64,000 nt of DNA. Source: Bacillus sp. sid0103. GTDB taxonomy: Bacteria; Bacillota; Bacilli; Bacillales_B; DSM-18226. The notes beneath the pieces are model-generated. The model did no database searches. It worked only from the letters and a program-made list of their open reading frames with translations, and was not told the DNA's origin. Every line of letters starts with the position of its first letter. The first letter of the stretch is position 1. Shown here piece by piece: positions 43,863 to 54,528 of this stretch. The stretch spans positions 204,294 through 268,293 of the forward strand of contig NZ_JAHUWN010000006.1 in the NCBI RefSeq assembly GCF_019219025.1, given 5' to 3'. The position numbers and the translations under genes were made by a program.

Positions 43863-43923
43863 GGTTCTGTTGAGGGTGAATTTCGCATGAATATCCACTA
43901 TCCATTAACAGAGCCTTTTATTT
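43863..43923 (+). terminator. Terminator of the ftsZ paralogue
   Basis: GGTTCTGTT and AACAGAGCC arms, followed by TTTTATTT. Confidence 0.6.
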
Positions 43924-43997
43924 AAATGTTACGGTTATATAATCAATCATCCTAAACAAGGAATTAGATTTTAATCGTTTAATTCGTTAAAACCGAC

Positions 43998-44026
43998 TTG
44001 ACTTATAGGAATAGTAAAACTATTAT
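43998..44026 (+). promoter_or_regulatory. SigA-type promoter of cysJI
   Basis: TTGACT, 17-bp spacer, TATTAT, 110 bp before cysJ. Confidence 0.5.
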
Positions 44027-44136
44027 TATATTAATCATTTTTTGACTGAAAAGTTTGTATTATAAGAATTGTTGAAACAAGTCATGATAAATAAATGATC
44101 ACGATAAGTTATTAATCCTTAGTGAGGTGGATTTTG

Positions 44137-45957
44137 GTGCAACTTCAAGTATTGAACAGTCCTTTTAATCAGGAGCAGGCAGAGCTTCTAAACCGCATTC
44201 TGCCTACGTTGACAGAATCACAAAAAGTTTGGCTGAGCGGTTTTTTGGCAGCAGCCCAATTCTCTTCGGTTACAGGGGCAGGGAATGTACAGGTAGCAGA
44301 ACTATCTAGTGCTAACACGGCTCCGACTATTTCAAAAGATGTGACCATCCTTTTTGGTTCACAGACAGGAAATGCTCAAGGACTTGCAAAGAAGGCTGCC
44401 AAGAAGCTTGAGGCAGATGGTTTTCAAGTAACTGTCTTAGCGATGAGCGATTTTAAACCTAACAATTTAAAAAAGGTCGAGAATTTACTGATCGTCGCAA
44501 GTACCCATGGAGAAGGTACACCGCCTGATAATGCCCTGTCCTTTCATGAATTTCTACATGGTAAACGGGCTCCTAAACTAGATCATCTACGCTTCTCTGT
44601 TTTGGCACTGGGTGACAGTTCGTATGAGTTCTTTTGTCAAACAGGAAAAGATTTTGATAAACGTTTAGAGGAACTAGGCGGTTTAAGACTTTACCCGCGC
44701 TTTGACTGTGACCTTGATTACGATGAACCAGCAGCTGAATGGCTTGCGGGAGTTCTTAGTAACTTAAAAGAAGGAGACGGAGGCAGCCAAGTTCCATTAC
44801 AAGAACAGGTAACTCAGATTGTAGAATCTACCTACTCCAGATCTAATCCATTTAGAGCAGAAGTACTTGAAAATATTAATCTGAACGGCCGTGGCTCGAA
44901 TAAAGAAACGCATCACCTCGAGTTGTCGCTTGAAGGGTCAGGTCTTACTTTTGAACCTGGTGATAGTCTAGGTATCTATCCAGAAAATGATCCTGCGCTT
45001 GTTACCTTACTCTTGGAGGAAATGAACTGGGATCCAGAACAACTGGTAACTGTGAATAAAAAGGGAGAAAGTCTCCCACTTAAAGACGCACTTATCTCTC
45101 ACTTTGAAATTACGACATTAACAAAACCGTTGATTGAGAAGGCTGCTCGCCTTTCTGCTAATCAAAATTTACAGGAACTTCTCTCTCCAGGTAATGAAGA
45201 AAAATTAAAAACGTACATTGATGGCCGTGATTTACTTGATTTATCCCGAGATTTCACTCCATGGATTGGATCGGCGCAAGAGTTTGTCGACATTCTTCGG
45301 AAAATGCCGTCCCGACTATATTCGATCTCGAGCAGTTTAGCAGCTAACCCTGATGAAGTGCATTTAACAATCGGAGCTGTACGTTATGAAGCACACGGAC
45401 GTGAACGAAAAGGCGTTTGTTCGATTCAGACAGCGGAGCGTCTGCAGCCAGGTGATACTGTGCCAGTGTATATCCAACATAACGACAACTTTAAACTGCC
45501 AAAGAATCCAGATGCCCCAATAATTATGGTTGGTCCAGGGACTGGTACAGCACCGTTTCGTTCCTTTATGCAAGAGCGCGAAGAAATCGGCGCTGAAGGG
45601 AAATCTTGGTTTTTCTTCGGGGATCAGCATTTTGTGACAGACTTCCTTTATCAAACAGAATGGCAAAAATGGCTGCAAAACGGCGTATTGACGAAAATGG
45701 ATGTTGCCTTTTCACGTGATACGGCTGAAAAAGTGTATGTCCAGCACCGCATGCTTGAGCATAGTAAAGAGTTATATGAATGGCTTGAAGAAGGTGCGCA
45801 CCTATACATTTGTGGGGATGAAAAAAATATGGCCCATGATGTTCATAAGACATTAATTGATATTATTGAAAAAGAAGGCAGCTTAAGCCGTGAAAAAGCG
45901 GTAGAATATCTAGCCGAGATGCAGCAGCAAAAACGTTATCAGCGTGACGTATACTGA
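44137..45957 (+). CDS. cysJ: Sulfite reductase flavoprotein subunit CysJ
   Basis: GTG at 44137, six bases after GAGGTGG, gives an N-terminus (MQLQVLNSPFNQEQAELLN) like that of B. subtilis CysJ; longer frames start in the ribosome site. The 606 residues hold a flavodoxin domain (LFGSQTGNAQGLAKK), an FAD domain (RLYSISSS) and an NADPH domain (GPGTGTAPFRSF, CGDEKNMA). It passes electrons from NADPH to CysI for reduction of sulfite to sulfide in cysteine synthesis. Confidence 0.95.
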   Translation: MQLQVLNSPFNQEQAELLNRILPTLTESQKVWLSGFLAAAQFSSVTGAGNVQVAELSSANTAPTISKDVTILFGSQTGNAQGLAKKAAKKLEADGFQVTVLAMSDFKPNNLKKVENLLIVASTHGEGTPPDNALSFHEFLHGKRAPKLDHLRFSVLALGDSSYEFFCQTGKDFDKRLEELGGLRLYPRFDCDLDYDEPAAEWLAGVLSNLKEGDGGSQVPLQEQVTQIVESTYSRSNPFRAEVLENINLNGRGSNKETHHLELSLEGSGLTFEPGDSLGIYPENDPALVTLLLEEMNWDPEQLVTVNKKGESLPLKDALISHFEITTLTKPLIEKAARLSANQNLQELLSPGNEEKLKTYIDGRDLLDLSRDFTPWIGSAQEFVDILRKMPSRLYSISSSLAANPDEVHLTIGAVRYEAHGRERKGVCSIQTAERLQPGDTVPVYIQHNDNFKLPKNPDAPIIMVGPGTGTAPFRSFMQEREEIGAEGKSWFFFGDQHFVTDFLYQTEWQKWLQNGVLTKMDVAFSRDTAEKVYVQHRMLEHSKELYEWLEEGAHLYICGDEKNMAHDVHKTLIDIIEKEGSLSREKAVEYLAEMQQQKRYQRDVY

Positions 45958-45981
45958 TTTGGGATGGAAAGGAGTTTCACC

Positions 45982-47700
45982 ATGGTTAATCAAATTTTAA
46001 AAGCGCCTGAAGGCCTGCCAAGTGATGTAGAAGGTATTAAAGAAAGAAGTAATTATTTGCGCGGGACTCTTAAAGAAGTAATGCAAGACCGGATAAGTGC
46101 CGGAATTCCTGATGATGATAACCGGCTAATGAAACATCATGGCAGTTACTTACAGGATGATCGCGACCTCCGTAATGAGCGTGCCAAACAAAAACTTGAA
46201 CCTGCGTATCAGTTTATGTTACGTGTCCGTTTGCCTGGAGGGGTTGCTTCTCCTGATCAATGGCTCGTAATGGATGATCTTGCTGATAAATATGGAAATG
46301 GAACTTTGAAACTGACCACTCGTGAAACGTTCCAAATGCATGGAATTTTAAAATGGAATATGAAAAGCACAATTCAGGGGATTCATCATGCCCTTATGGA
46401 TACCATTGCTGCTTGCGGCGACGTCAATCGTAATGTTATGTGTTCTTCAAATCCAGATCAGTCTGAGATTCATGAAGAAGTATATGAATGGTCTAAAAAG
46501 CTGAGCAATGAATTACTGCCGCGCACAAGAGCGTATCATGAAATTTGGCTGGATGAAGAAAAAGTAGCAGGAACACCGGAATTCGACGAAGTCGAACCAA
46601 TGTATGGTCCGCTGTACTTGCCACGGAAGTTCAAAATCGGAATCGCTGTGCCGCCAGGAAATGATATTGATGTTTTTTCACAGGACCTTGGCTTTATTGC
46701 GATTGTGGAAGATGGAAAACTAATCGGTTTTAACGTAGCAATTGGTGGCGGAATGGGAATGTCGCACGGGGATACTGCTACTTATCCACAGCTTGCAAAA
46801 GTGATTGGCTTCTGTAAACCTGAACAATTATATGATATAGCCGAAAAAACGATTACGATTCAAAGGGACTACGGAAACCGATCTGTCCGTAAAAACGCTC
46901 GTTTTAAGTACACAGTCGATAGATTAGGTTTAGAAACTGTTAAGGCTGAGCTCGAACATCGCCTTGGTTGGAATTTAGATGAAGCAAAGCCGTACCATTT
47001 TGACCATAATGGTGACCGTTATGGATGGGTCAAGGGAGTAAAAGGAAAATGGCATTTCACGCTGTTTATTGAGGGCGGACGTGTCGCTGATTTTGATAAT
47101 TACAAGCTTAAGACCGGCTTGCGTGAAATCGCAAAGGTCCATACCGGCGATTTTCATCTGACGGGAAATCAGAACGTTATTATTTCAAATGTCTCCACTC
47201 AGAAGAAGAAAAAAATAAACGACCTTATTGAGCAGTACGGTTTAACTGATGGTAAGCATTATTCAGCACTGCGCCGCAGTTCCATGGCATGCGTTGCGCT
47301 CCCAACCTGTGGCTTGGCGATGGCAGAGGCAGAGCGCTATTTACCATCATTAATTGATAAAATTGATACGATCGTGGATGAAAATGGACTAGGCGATAAG
47401 GAAATTACGATCCGTATGACAGGGTGTCCGAATGGCTGTGCTCGACATGCCCTTGGGGAAATTGGTTTTATCGGGAAAGCACCAGGAAAATACAACATGT
47501 ATCTTGGCGCTGCTCATGATGGCAGCCGTTTAAACAAGATGTACCTTGAAAACATTGGCGAAGAAGAAATCTTAAGCGAACTACGCGTTTTACTTTCTCG
47601 ATATGCGAAAGAACGTGAAGTGGGCGAGCACTTCGGTGATTTTGTCATTCGTGCCGAGATTATTAAAGCTACCACGGACGGTATCAATTTTCACAATTAA
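45982..47700 (+). CDS. cysI: Sulfite reductase hemoprotein subunit CysI
   Basis: ATG at 45982 follows GAAAGGAG, 24 bp after cysJ. The 572 residues match assimilatory sulfite reductase: [11 protein letters not shown] and [14 protein letters not shown] in the substrate cleft, and CVALPTCG and [11 protein letters not shown] binding the 4Fe-4S/siroheme unit. It reduces sulfite to sulfide in the cytoplasm as partner of CysJ. Confidence 0.95.
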   Translation: MVNQILKAPEGLPSDVEGIKERSNYLRGTLKEVMQDRISAGIPDDDNRLMKHHGSYLQDDRDLRNERAKQKLEPAYQFMLRVRLPGGVASPDQWLVMDDLADKYGNGTLKLTTRETFQMHGILKWNMKSTIQGIHHALMDTIAACGDVNRNVMCSSNPDQSEIHEEVYEWSKKLSNELLPRTRAYHEIWLDEEKVAGTPEFDEVEPMYGPLYLPRKFKIGIAVPPGNDIDVFSQDLGFIAIVEDGKLIGFNVAIGGGMGMSHGDTATYPQLAKVIGFCKPEQLYDIAEKTITIQRDYGNRSVRKNARFKYTVDRLGLETVKAELEHRLGWNLDEAKPYHFDHNGDRYGWVKGVKGKWHFTLFIEGGRVADFDNYKLKTGLREIAKVHTGDFHLTGNQNVIISNVSTQKKKKINDLIEQYGLTDGKHYSALRRSSMACVALPTCGLAMAEAERYLPSLIDKIDTIVDENGLGDKEITIRMTGCPNGCARHALGEIGFIGKAPGKYNMYLGAAHDGSRLNKMYLENIGEEEILSELRVLLSRYAKEREVGEHFGDFVIRAEIIKATTDGINFHN

Positions 47701-47711
47701 TAAATAATCAC

Positions 47712-47744
47712 AAAAAGGCAGGGAGGTATTCCTGTCTTTTTTGT
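47712..47744 (+). terminator. Terminator of cysJI
   Basis: AAAAAGGCAGG and CCTGTCTTTTTT. Confidence 0.8.
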
Positions 47745-47779
47745 CATGGTAAAAGGTGTCCAATGAAGAACATCTGCAT

Positions 47780-47820
47780 AAAAAAAGCAAACACGGTGAC
47801 ATATGCCATGTTTGCCTTTT
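47780..47820 (-). terminator. Terminator of the S1-domain gene
   Basis: GCAAACACGG and CCATGTTTGC arms; on the minus strand a T7 tract follows. Confidence 0.7.
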
Positions 47821-47851
47821 CGTATCTATTAGTAGTATTTAAAACGATGCG

Positions 47852-48301
47852 TTATCCGCGTCTTCCGCCTCTGCCGCCCCGTTTAGTTTCAGTGCTGCGT
47901 TTTAAGGTAGATAAATTTTCTTCACTAGACTTCAAAAATTTCGCGATTTTATCTTCGAAATTTTCCTTTGGTTTAAAATTGCTCTTTGAACGGAAATCTT
48001 TAGAACGGTTATCTACTCTTCCCTGACGTGGTGGACGTTGGGAATAAGACGAGGTTTGTCCTTCGGGCTTATCTATAGCTTTTTTGATGGATAAGGCAGT
48101 CTTTCCGTCCTTCTCACTAATTACTTTAACTTCAATTAGGTCGCCAACCTTTAAATGGTCGTTTACGTCTTTTACATAGCTGTCTGCTACCTCACTGATA
48201 TGAACTAGCCCTGTTGTTCCACCTGGCAATTCTACGAATGCTCCAAAACTAGTGATGCCTGTTACTTTACCTTGAACCTTAGTACCTACCTCGATTGACA
48301 T
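47852..48301 (-). CDS. S1-domain RNA-binding protein (YabR/YugI-like)
   Basis: A 149-residue protein. Residues 1-70 form one S1 domain (GKVTGITSFGAFVELPGGTTGLVHISEVAD, HLKVGDLIEVKV). A charged linker follows and the C-terminus is a Gly/Arg tail (KRGGRGGRRG) suited to RNA binding. It resembles B. subtilis YabR, whose gene lies beside divIC; that context is absent here. ATG at 48301 after GAGGAGGAA. Confidence 0.8.
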   Translation of the reverse strand: MSIEVGTKVQGKVTGITSFGAFVELPGGTTGLVHISEVADSYVKDVNDHLKVGDLIEVKVISEKDGKTALSIKKAIDKPEGQTSSYSQRPPRQGRVDNRSKDFRSKSNFKPKENFEDKIAKFLKSSEENLSTLKRSTETKRGGRGGRRG

Positions 48302-48417
48302 AAAAAAATGTTCCTCCTCAATAATGTTAAAACCACTTTATTATAACAAATATCTAGCATTAATATCAATATCGCTCAGAAAATAAAATTTCATTACATT
48401 TTTCCATCTGATGGTTT

Positions 48418-49467
48418 TTAGTCAATAGTTGAATATTTTATTTTATGAAGCACATATCCTGTGAAGAGTTGGAATAAATCAATAAAATTTTTGGGATTTT
48501 TGTTGGTTAACAACTCGATTTTTTGCAAACGATAAGCTAAACTGTTGCGATGAATATGGAGTTCTGCTGAAATAGCATTCATATCACCACTATTCTCAAT
48601 AAAGCTAATCAAAGTCTCTATTAGTTCTATACCTTTTGGACTTGACTCAAGTTCACGATAAAAGTTGCTGATTTCTTCAAATTCGATATCCTTATTAGTT
48701 AAGTAGTCAATAAATTTTAAGTTATGATAAAAACAGTGGTATTCAGTCAGTCTTAGTTTCTCGGCAATCTCAATTGCTCTTTTGGCTTCATGGACAGATT
48801 TACCGATGTGTAAATGACTTGTACCTATTCCAATCCTCGTATTATTTTTTGAGATAAAATCTTCGAGTCTCTTTAGAATATCACTAGTAACAGGAACAAT
48901 AAATAACATTGCATTTGGACTTAGCCGGAAACAGAATTCCTGATCTAGTAAATACGGCTCTTTAAGACTGTTTCCTTTTACAATGACTGCTATTCTATCA
49001 ATATCGAGTTTAATCCCCACAGCTTCTCCGCTATTAATAAATGCTTGGTCATAGTCATCCGTTCGAAAAATCCAATGATACATAAACTCCTCTTTCATTT
49101 GCTCTTGAATTCTCCGCTCTTTATATAAAAATTCTTGGTTGATTAATAACTCAGCTGTCACACGAACTAAGTCAGCAAATGGCTCAACAATCATAGGCTC
49201 GCCGCTGAGACCGATGACGCCAATAATCTTATTTCTAAATTGGATGGGAATGTTGACGCCAGGTTTTGCTGCTCCATCTGAACTATAGACCGAAACAAGT
49301 TTCCCTTGTTCGATGGCAGCAACAGCTCCATGGTGATAGGTGCCAATTCGACCTTGATCACCGCTGCCAATAATTAACCCAATCTCGTCCATGATATTTA
49401 CGTTATAGGGAATTACCTTCATTACTTTATTAGCAATCTCTTGAGCTAGCGCCTTATTAATTTTCAT
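48418..49467 (-). CDS. cdaR: Sugar diacid regulator (CdaR family)
   Basis: ATG at 49467 follows GGAGGT. The 349 residues comprise the N-terminal diacid-recognition domain (QEIANKVMKVIPYNVNIMDEIGLIIGSGD), a middle GGDEF-like segment and a C-terminal PucR-type helix-turn-helix (MNAISAELHIHRNSLAYRLQKIELL). CdaR proteins activate glucarate, galactarate and glycerate genes. Its divergent position beside a glucarate cluster fits this role. Confidence 0.85.
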   Translation of the reverse strand: MKINKALAQEIANKVMKVIPYNVNIMDEIGLIIGSGDQGRIGTYHHGAVAAIEQGKLVSVYSSDGAAKPGVNIPIQFRNKIIGVIGLSGEPMIVEPFADLVRVTAELLINQEFLYKERRIQEQMKEEFMYHWIFRTDDYDQAFINSGEAVGIKLDIDRIAVIVKGNSLKEPYLLDQEFCFRLSPNAMLFIVPVTSDILKRLEDFISKNNTRIGIGTSHLHIGKSVHEAKRAIEIAEKLRLTEYHCFYHNLKFIDYLTNKDIEFEEISNFYRELESSPKGIELIETLISFIENSGDMNAISAELHIHRNSLAYRLQKIELLTNKNPKNFIDLFQLFTGYVLHKIKYSTID

Positions 49468-49596
49468 ATTGTACCTCCGCAATTATGTAACGTGGAATTG
49501 AAATCGAACAAAACTTTAGTTATTTGCACAAAAAATTATTGAATAAATCATTAATTTGAATGATGATTTATTTGTAAGACAATTATACAATATAAA

Positions 49597-49610
49597 TGTA
49601 AACGGTTACT
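49597..49610. promoter_or_regulatory. cre site (CcpA)
   Basis: TGTAAACGGTTACT differs from TGWNANCGNTNWCA only at the last base. It overlaps the start region of the glucarate operon promoter (TACAAT at 49585-49590), as expected for carbon catabolite repression. Confidence 0.7.
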
Positions 49611-49727
49611 TGAAAGAAGGAAGAAAATTTAAAATTGCTAGAGTTTTTGTAACAAATTAGTCACGTTCGCATCATGAAAGAATTTGGAAAAAAACGGTGT
49701 ATTACAATGAAGATTTGGAGGGGTACG

Positions 49728-50630
49728 ATGTTTAAGCCAAAAGGAGTTATACCTGCCTTAGTCACACCATTGGACAAGTCCGGAAATTTAATGGAAGATG
49801 CTTTAAGACAATTAATCGATTACACCATTTCAGGCGGTGTCCATGGGCTGTTTATTTTAGGAAGCAGCGGGGAGATTTATGGATTAACACATGAACAAAA
49901 ACGCCGTGTTGTAGAACTAACGGTTGAACACACAGCTAAAAGAGTTCCAATTTATTGCGGAGCAAGTGAAATTACGACTCGAGATTGTATCCAAACTGCA
50001 AACATGGTAAAGGAAATAGGAGGGGTGTCCGCATTATCTGTCCTTACTCCCTATTTCTTGACACCGAATCAAAGTGAGTTGGTTGACCATTTTACAGCGA
50101 TTGCAAAGGCAACGGACTTACCTATTATCCTGTATGGAAATGATGCACGCACACAGGTGAAAATTGATGTTAAGTCTTGCGAGATTTTAAGCAAGATTGA
50201 AAACATTATCGGGATCAAAGACAGCAGCGGAGATATGACGAAAATGGCTGAATATCTTCGCGTAACAGACCGGGAGACATTTTCGGTTCTGGCCGGCCGC
50301 GACACTCTTATTTACTCAGGTCTTTGTCACGGAGGAACGGGCGCTATTGCTAGCACAGGAAACATTGCTCCAAAATTAGTATCAGAGATTTATAATACCT
50401 TTATCGCGGGTGACCAACAAAAATCACTAGAACTGCAATTAAAGCTCTCTCCATTACGATTATGTGTCGATAAAGCGACCTTCCCTGTTGTGTTAAAAGA
50501 AGGATTGAAAATGGTCGGCATTGATGTTGGTTATGCATTAGCACCCGCTGGTGAGATGAGTCCTGAAAGTAAACAATTACTAGCAAGTGTATTGAAAGAT
50601 TTAGAATTATATCAAACTATTAATTCCTAG
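49728..50630 (+). CDS. DapA-family aldolase/dehydratase of the glucarate cluster
   Basis: ATG at 49728 follows GGAGGGG. The 300-residue TIM barrel has the DHDPS-family Schiff-base lysine in IIGIKDSSGD, the tyrosine in PIILYGND and the GSSGEIYGL phosphate-site loop. Relatives include 5-keto-4-deoxyglucarate dehydratase (KdgD) and 2-keto-3-deoxy acid aldolases. The cluster lacks the semialdehyde dehydrogenase that follows KdgD in B. subtilis but has GarR and glycerate kinase. Aldol cleavage to pyruvate and tartronate semialdehyde is therefore the more consistent reaction (inference). Confidence 0.8.
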   Translation: MFKPKGVIPALVTPLDKSGNLMEDALRQLIDYTISGGVHGLFILGSSGEIYGLTHEQKRRVVELTVEHTAKRVPIYCGASEITTRDCIQTANMVKEIGGVSALSVLTPYFLTPNQSELVDHFTAIAKATDLPIILYGNDARTQVKIDVKSCEILSKIENIIGIKDSSGDMTKMAEYLRVTDRETFSVLAGRDTLIYSGLCHGGTGAIASTGNIAPKLVSEIYNTFIAGDQQKSLELQLKLSPLRLCVDKATFPVVLKEGLKMVGIDVGYALAPAGEMSPESKQLLASVLKDLELYQTINS

Positions 50631-50648
50631 CGGAAGGAAGAAAAGACT

Positions 50649-51974
50649 ATGCCATTAGTATATGTTGCATTAGCCGTTGCCCTCATACTTATTTTAATGA
50701 TCCCACTCAAAATAAATGGATTTATTGCCTTAATCATCGCTGCTATATTCGTAGGTTTTCTCCAAGGGATGCCAATGGACAAAATGATGGAATCCATCGC
50801 CGGTGGAATTGGCGGACAACTGGATGATCTGATTTTGATTTTAGGATTTGGTGCAATGTTAGGATCGGTTATGGCTGATGCCGGTGCCGCTCAACGAATT
50901 GCAAATACATTAATTGGGAAAATGGGAATTAAACGAGTACAAATCGCGATGCTGATTGCAGCTTATATCCTCGGGATCACAATGTTCTTTGAAGTTGCAT
51001 TTGTTCTATTGATTCCATTAGTATTCACCATTGCACGTCAAACAAAATTAAATTTACTTTGGGTTGCTATTCCAACATCGGTTGGTTTATCGACAACACA
51101 TAGTTTCCTGCCACCACATCCAGGACCAGCAGCAGTAGTAGGGGTTTTCGGATCAAGCATGGGTCTAACATTATTATATGGTCTTATCATTGCCATTCCA
51201 GTAGGTTCTTTCATCGCCTTGATGTGGCCAAGGTTACCTTTTGTTAAAAACTTAAATCCAAGTATACCAGAAGGTCTTGGAAGTTCTAAAATTTTTAAAG
51301 AAGAAGAAATGCCAACCTTCATATCAAGCATTACAGCTGCACTGGTTCCAGTAATTCTTATGGCAATATTAGCAGTATGTGAAATCGCTTTACCCGAAGA
51401 AAACAGGTTCAGACATGCAATGGAATTCTTTGGCTCAGCCCCAATCGCATTAATGATTGCACTTTTACTTTCTTTCTATCTTCTTGGAACGAGAGTTGGA
51501 CGTCCGTTAAAAGATGTCATGCAATCTTGTGCAAATAGTGTGAAACCGATGGCAATGATTATCCTTGTTATCGGGGCTGGTGGTGCCTTCAAACAAGTTC
51601 TTGTTGATAGCGGAATCGCTGACTATATCAAGGAATTAACCAATGGATGGGATATTTCACCAATTATACTTGCATGGTTGATTGCAGCACTATTACGTAT
51701 CGCACTTGGTTCAGCAACCGTTGCTGTTATGACAGCAGCTGGAGTGGTTCTCCCAATTGCTCAAGCTTCCGGTATTAGTATGGAATTAATGACGCTTGCA
51801 GTAACTTGTGGTAGTATCGCTTTCTCTCACGTAAACGATCCTGGTTTCTGGATGTATAAAGAATATCTAAACTTGTCTGTTGGTGAAGCAATTAAAACAA
51901 GAACAACGTATACAACTGCACTCGCAATCCTTGGTTTAATAGGTGTATTAATTCTTAATATGTTTGTTGGCTAA
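50649..51974 (+). CDS. GntP-family sugar-acid:H+ symporter
   Basis: A 441-residue protein with about 12 membrane spans. GFLQGMPMDKMMESIAGGIGGQLDDLILILGFGAMLG and SHVNDPGFWMYKEYLNLSV are hallmark GntP/GntT regions. The family imports gluconate and related acids. It is 18 bp after the DapA-family gene in the CdaR-linked operon, so glucarate or galactarate is the likely substrate. Confidence 0.85.
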   Translation: MPLVYVALAVALILILMIPLKINGFIALIIAAIFVGFLQGMPMDKMMESIAGGIGGQLDDLILILGFGAMLGSVMADAGAAQRIANTLIGKMGIKRVQIAMLIAAYILGITMFFEVAFVLLIPLVFTIARQTKLNLLWVAIPTSVGLSTTHSFLPPHPGPAAVVGVFGSSMGLTLLYGLIIAIPVGSFIALMWPRLPFVKNLNPSIPEGLGSSKIFKEEEMPTFISSITAALVPVILMAILAVCEIALPEENRFRHAMEFFGSAPIALMIALLLSFYLLGTRVGRPLKDVMQSCANSVKPMAMIILVIGAGGAFKQVLVDSGIADYIKELTNGWDISPIILAWLIAALLRIALGSATVAVMTAAGVVLPIAQASGISMELMTLAVTCGSIAFSHVNDPGFWMYKEYLNLSVGEAIKTRTTYTTALAILGLIGVLILNMFVG

Positions 51975-52051
51975 AAATTAATTAAGTATAACTTGGAAGT
52001 AAAAACCTAATTTTTACTTCCTCACAAATTCTATACCCGGAGGAATAAATG

Positions 52052-52936
52052 ATGAAAATTGGATTTATTGGTCTTGGAATTATGGGGAAACCGATGAGTA
52101 AAAATTTGATCAATGCAGGCTATCAATTAATAGTAAGTGATTTTAATAAAACGGCTGTAAAAGAACTAGAAGCATTAGGAGCGGAAATCGGGTTTACTCC
52201 GAAAGAGATCGCTGAAAAATCTGATATCGTTATCACAATGCTGCCCAACTCTCCGCATGTAAAAGAAGTTGCATTGGGAGAAAACGGATTAATTGAAGGG
52301 GCTCACGCAGGATTAGTTTATATTGATATGAGTTCGATTTCCCCTGGTGTATCCCGTGAAGTGTATCATGTCTTAGCTGAAAAAGGCGTGGATATGCTGG
52401 ATGCTCCTGTGAGCGGCGGAGAACCTAAGGCCATTGATGGTACGATGTCTGTCATGGTTGGCGGTAAAGTAGAAGTTTTTGAAAAATGCAAAGAGGTTTT
52501 AAGTGAGATGGCTGGTTCAGTGGTCTTGGTTGGTGAAATTGGGGCTGGAAATATTACCAAACTAGCAAACCAAGTCATTGTTGCCCTTAATATCGCAGCA
52601 GTTTCCGAAGCATTCGTTTTAGCACAAAAAGCGGGTGTAGATCCAGCAGCTGTATATGAGGCTATCCGTGGCGGTTTAGCTGGGAGTACCGTTCTGGATG
52701 CAAAGGGTCCAATGATGTTAGATCGCAATTTTGACCCTGGTTTTAGAATTAACCTTCATATTAAAGACCTTACCAATGCACTTGAAACTTCACATGACTT
52801 TGGGGTCCCACTGCCATTAACATCATCTGTTCTTGAAATGATGTATGCCCTTAAAGTAGATGGCCATGAGTTCGAGGATCACAGCAGTCTAGTGAAATTT
52901 TATGAAAAGTTAGCTAATGTTGAAGTAAGCCGCTAG
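52052..52936 (+). CDS. garR: Tartronate semialdehyde reductase (2-hydroxy-3-oxopropionate reductase)
   Basis: The second of two adjacent ATGs (52052) has the better seven-base spacing from GGAGGA. The 294-residue beta-hydroxyacid dehydrogenase has GFIGLGIMGKPMSKNL (NADH site), DAPVSGGEPKA (substrate site), GNITKLANQVIVA with the catalytic lysine, and KDLTNAL. It reduces tartronate semialdehyde to D-glycerate, linking the aldolase to glycerate kinase. Confidence 0.85.
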   Translation: MKIGFIGLGIMGKPMSKNLINAGYQLIVSDFNKTAVKELEALGAEIGFTPKEIAEKSDIVITMLPNSPHVKEVALGENGLIEGAHAGLVYIDMSSISPGVSREVYHVLAEKGVDMLDAPVSGGEPKAIDGTMSVMVGGKVEVFEKCKEVLSEMAGSVVLVGEIGAGNITKLANQVIVALNIAAVSEAFVLAQKAGVDPAAVYEAIRGGLAGSTVLDAKGPMMLDRNFDPGFRINLHIKDLTNALETSHDFGVPLPLTSSVLEMMYALKVDGHEFEDHSSLVKFYEKLANVEVSR

Positions 52937-53023
52937 TTATTACCGAAGGTGAGGGAAGAGTTTAAATAAGGACCTTCTCTTACCAATAAAAAAACTATTA
53001 AACTATAGATTGGAGACATCCCG

Positions 53024-54376
53024 ATGAATACTGTTCAGAAGTTAGTAAATGTTACTCCAGTTGTAACTGATATGTCTGTTTATGCGGTTGCTGGCCGTGA
53101 TAGTATGCTATTAAACTTAAGTGGTGCACACAGTGCTTATTTTACACGTAATATTGTTATCCTTAAAGACAGCAACGGGAATGTTGGTGTTGGAGAAGTC
53201 CCTGGTGGTGAAGGGATTCGTAAAACATTAGAAGATGCCAAACCAATAGTTCTGGGATCATCAATTGGTAACTATAATAATATCTTAAATCAGGTAAGAA
53301 AAACGTTTGCTGGTCGTGATGCCAGCGGACGCGGATTGCAAACTTTCGATTTACGCATCACCATTCATGCGGTAACAGCAATTGAAGCTGCACTATTAGA
53401 CCTTTTAGGAAAGCATTTAAATGTACCAGTTGCAGCCCTTTTAGGTGAAGGTCAACAGCGTGATAAAGTAAAAACACTCGGTTATCTGTTCTACATTGGA
53501 GACCGTAATAAGACGGATTTACCTTATTATGGTAATACGGAGGCGGAAGATGAGTGGCACCGTATTCGTCATGAAGAAGCTTTAACACCTGAGGCTGTTG
53601 TCCGGCTTGCAGAAGCCTCTAATAAGCGCTATGGATTTAAAGATTTTAAACTAAAAGGCGGTGTGCTTGAAGGCAAAGAAGAAATAAAAGCAATCATAGC
53701 ATTAAAAGAACGTTTCCCAGATGCTAGAATCACCCTAGATCCGAATGGGGCATGGTCTTTAAAAGAGGCAGTGGATCTTTGTAAAGATATGCATGGAATT
53801 CTTACCTATGCAGAAGATCCATGTGGTGCCGAAAATGGCTACTCAGGCCGAGAGATTATGGCCGAATTTAGAAGACAAACAGGTCTTCCAACAGCAACAA
53901 ATATGATATCCACTGATTGGAGACAAATGGGTCATACGATTTCCTTGCAATCCGTTGATATTCCACTTGCTGACCCACACTTTTGGACCATGCAGGGATC
54001 GGTCCGCGTAGCACAAATGTGCAATGATTGGGGACTAACATGGGGTTCCCACTCTAACAATCATTTTGATATCTCACTTGCGATGTTTACACATGTTGCT
54101 GCAGCAGCACCTGGTGAGATTACTGCGATTGATACCCACTGGATTTGGCAAGAAGGGACAGAGCGCCTAACAAAAGAGCCATTCCAAATTGTTGATGGGG
54201 ATATCACACTTCCGGACAAGCCAGGCCTAGGGGTGGAAATAGATATGAATCAAATTATCAAAGCTAGTGAATTGTATAACAATATGGGTCTAGGCTCACG
54301 TGACGATGCTGTCGGTATGCAATTCTTAATTCCTGGCTGGAAATTCGATAATAAACGTCCTTGTTTAGTTCGATAA
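53024..54376 (+). CDS. gudD: Glucarate dehydratase
   Basis: A 450-residue enolase-superfamily enzyme. The KLKGG lysine, DPNGAWS and EDPCG metal ligands and the SNNHFD histidine match GudD. It dehydrates D-glucarate to 5-keto-4-deoxyglucarate. ATG at 53024 after TTGGAGA. Length equals the known bacterial enzyme (about 450). Confidence 0.95.
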   Translation: MNTVQKLVNVTPVVTDMSVYAVAGRDSMLLNLSGAHSAYFTRNIVILKDSNGNVGVGEVPGGEGIRKTLEDAKPIVLGSSIGNYNNILNQVRKTFAGRDASGRGLQTFDLRITIHAVTAIEAALLDLLGKHLNVPVAALLGEGQQRDKVKTLGYLFYIGDRNKTDLPYYGNTEAEDEWHRIRHEEALTPEAVVRLAEASNKRYGFKDFKLKGGVLEGKEEIKAIIALKERFPDARITLDPNGAWSLKEAVDLCKDMHGILTYAEDPCGAENGYSGREIMAEFRRQTGLPTATNMISTDWRQMGHTISLQSVDIPLADPHFWTMQGSVRVAQMCNDWGLTWGSHSNNHFDISLAMFTHVAAAAPGEITAIDTHWIWQEGTERLTKEPFQIVDGDITLPDKPGLGVEIDMNQIIKASELYNNMGLGSRDDAVGMQFLIPGWKFDNKRPCLVR

Positions 54377-54383
54377 CATAATT

Positions 54384-54412
54384 AGGGTGGCTGTGAGGTC
54401 ACCCTCGTTTTT
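54384..54412 (+). terminator. Terminator after gudD
   Basis: AGGGTG and CACCCT arms with a T6 tract. Confidence 0.75.
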
Positions 54413-54528
54413 TCATACAAATAAAAGTTGAGAATACAGTAAGAAAACCATAAAATTTGTGTATCGGAGTCATGTTACAATTTTATAAAAAAATGTTTTT
54501 CTACTTTAAATATAAAGGACAGATGGGT

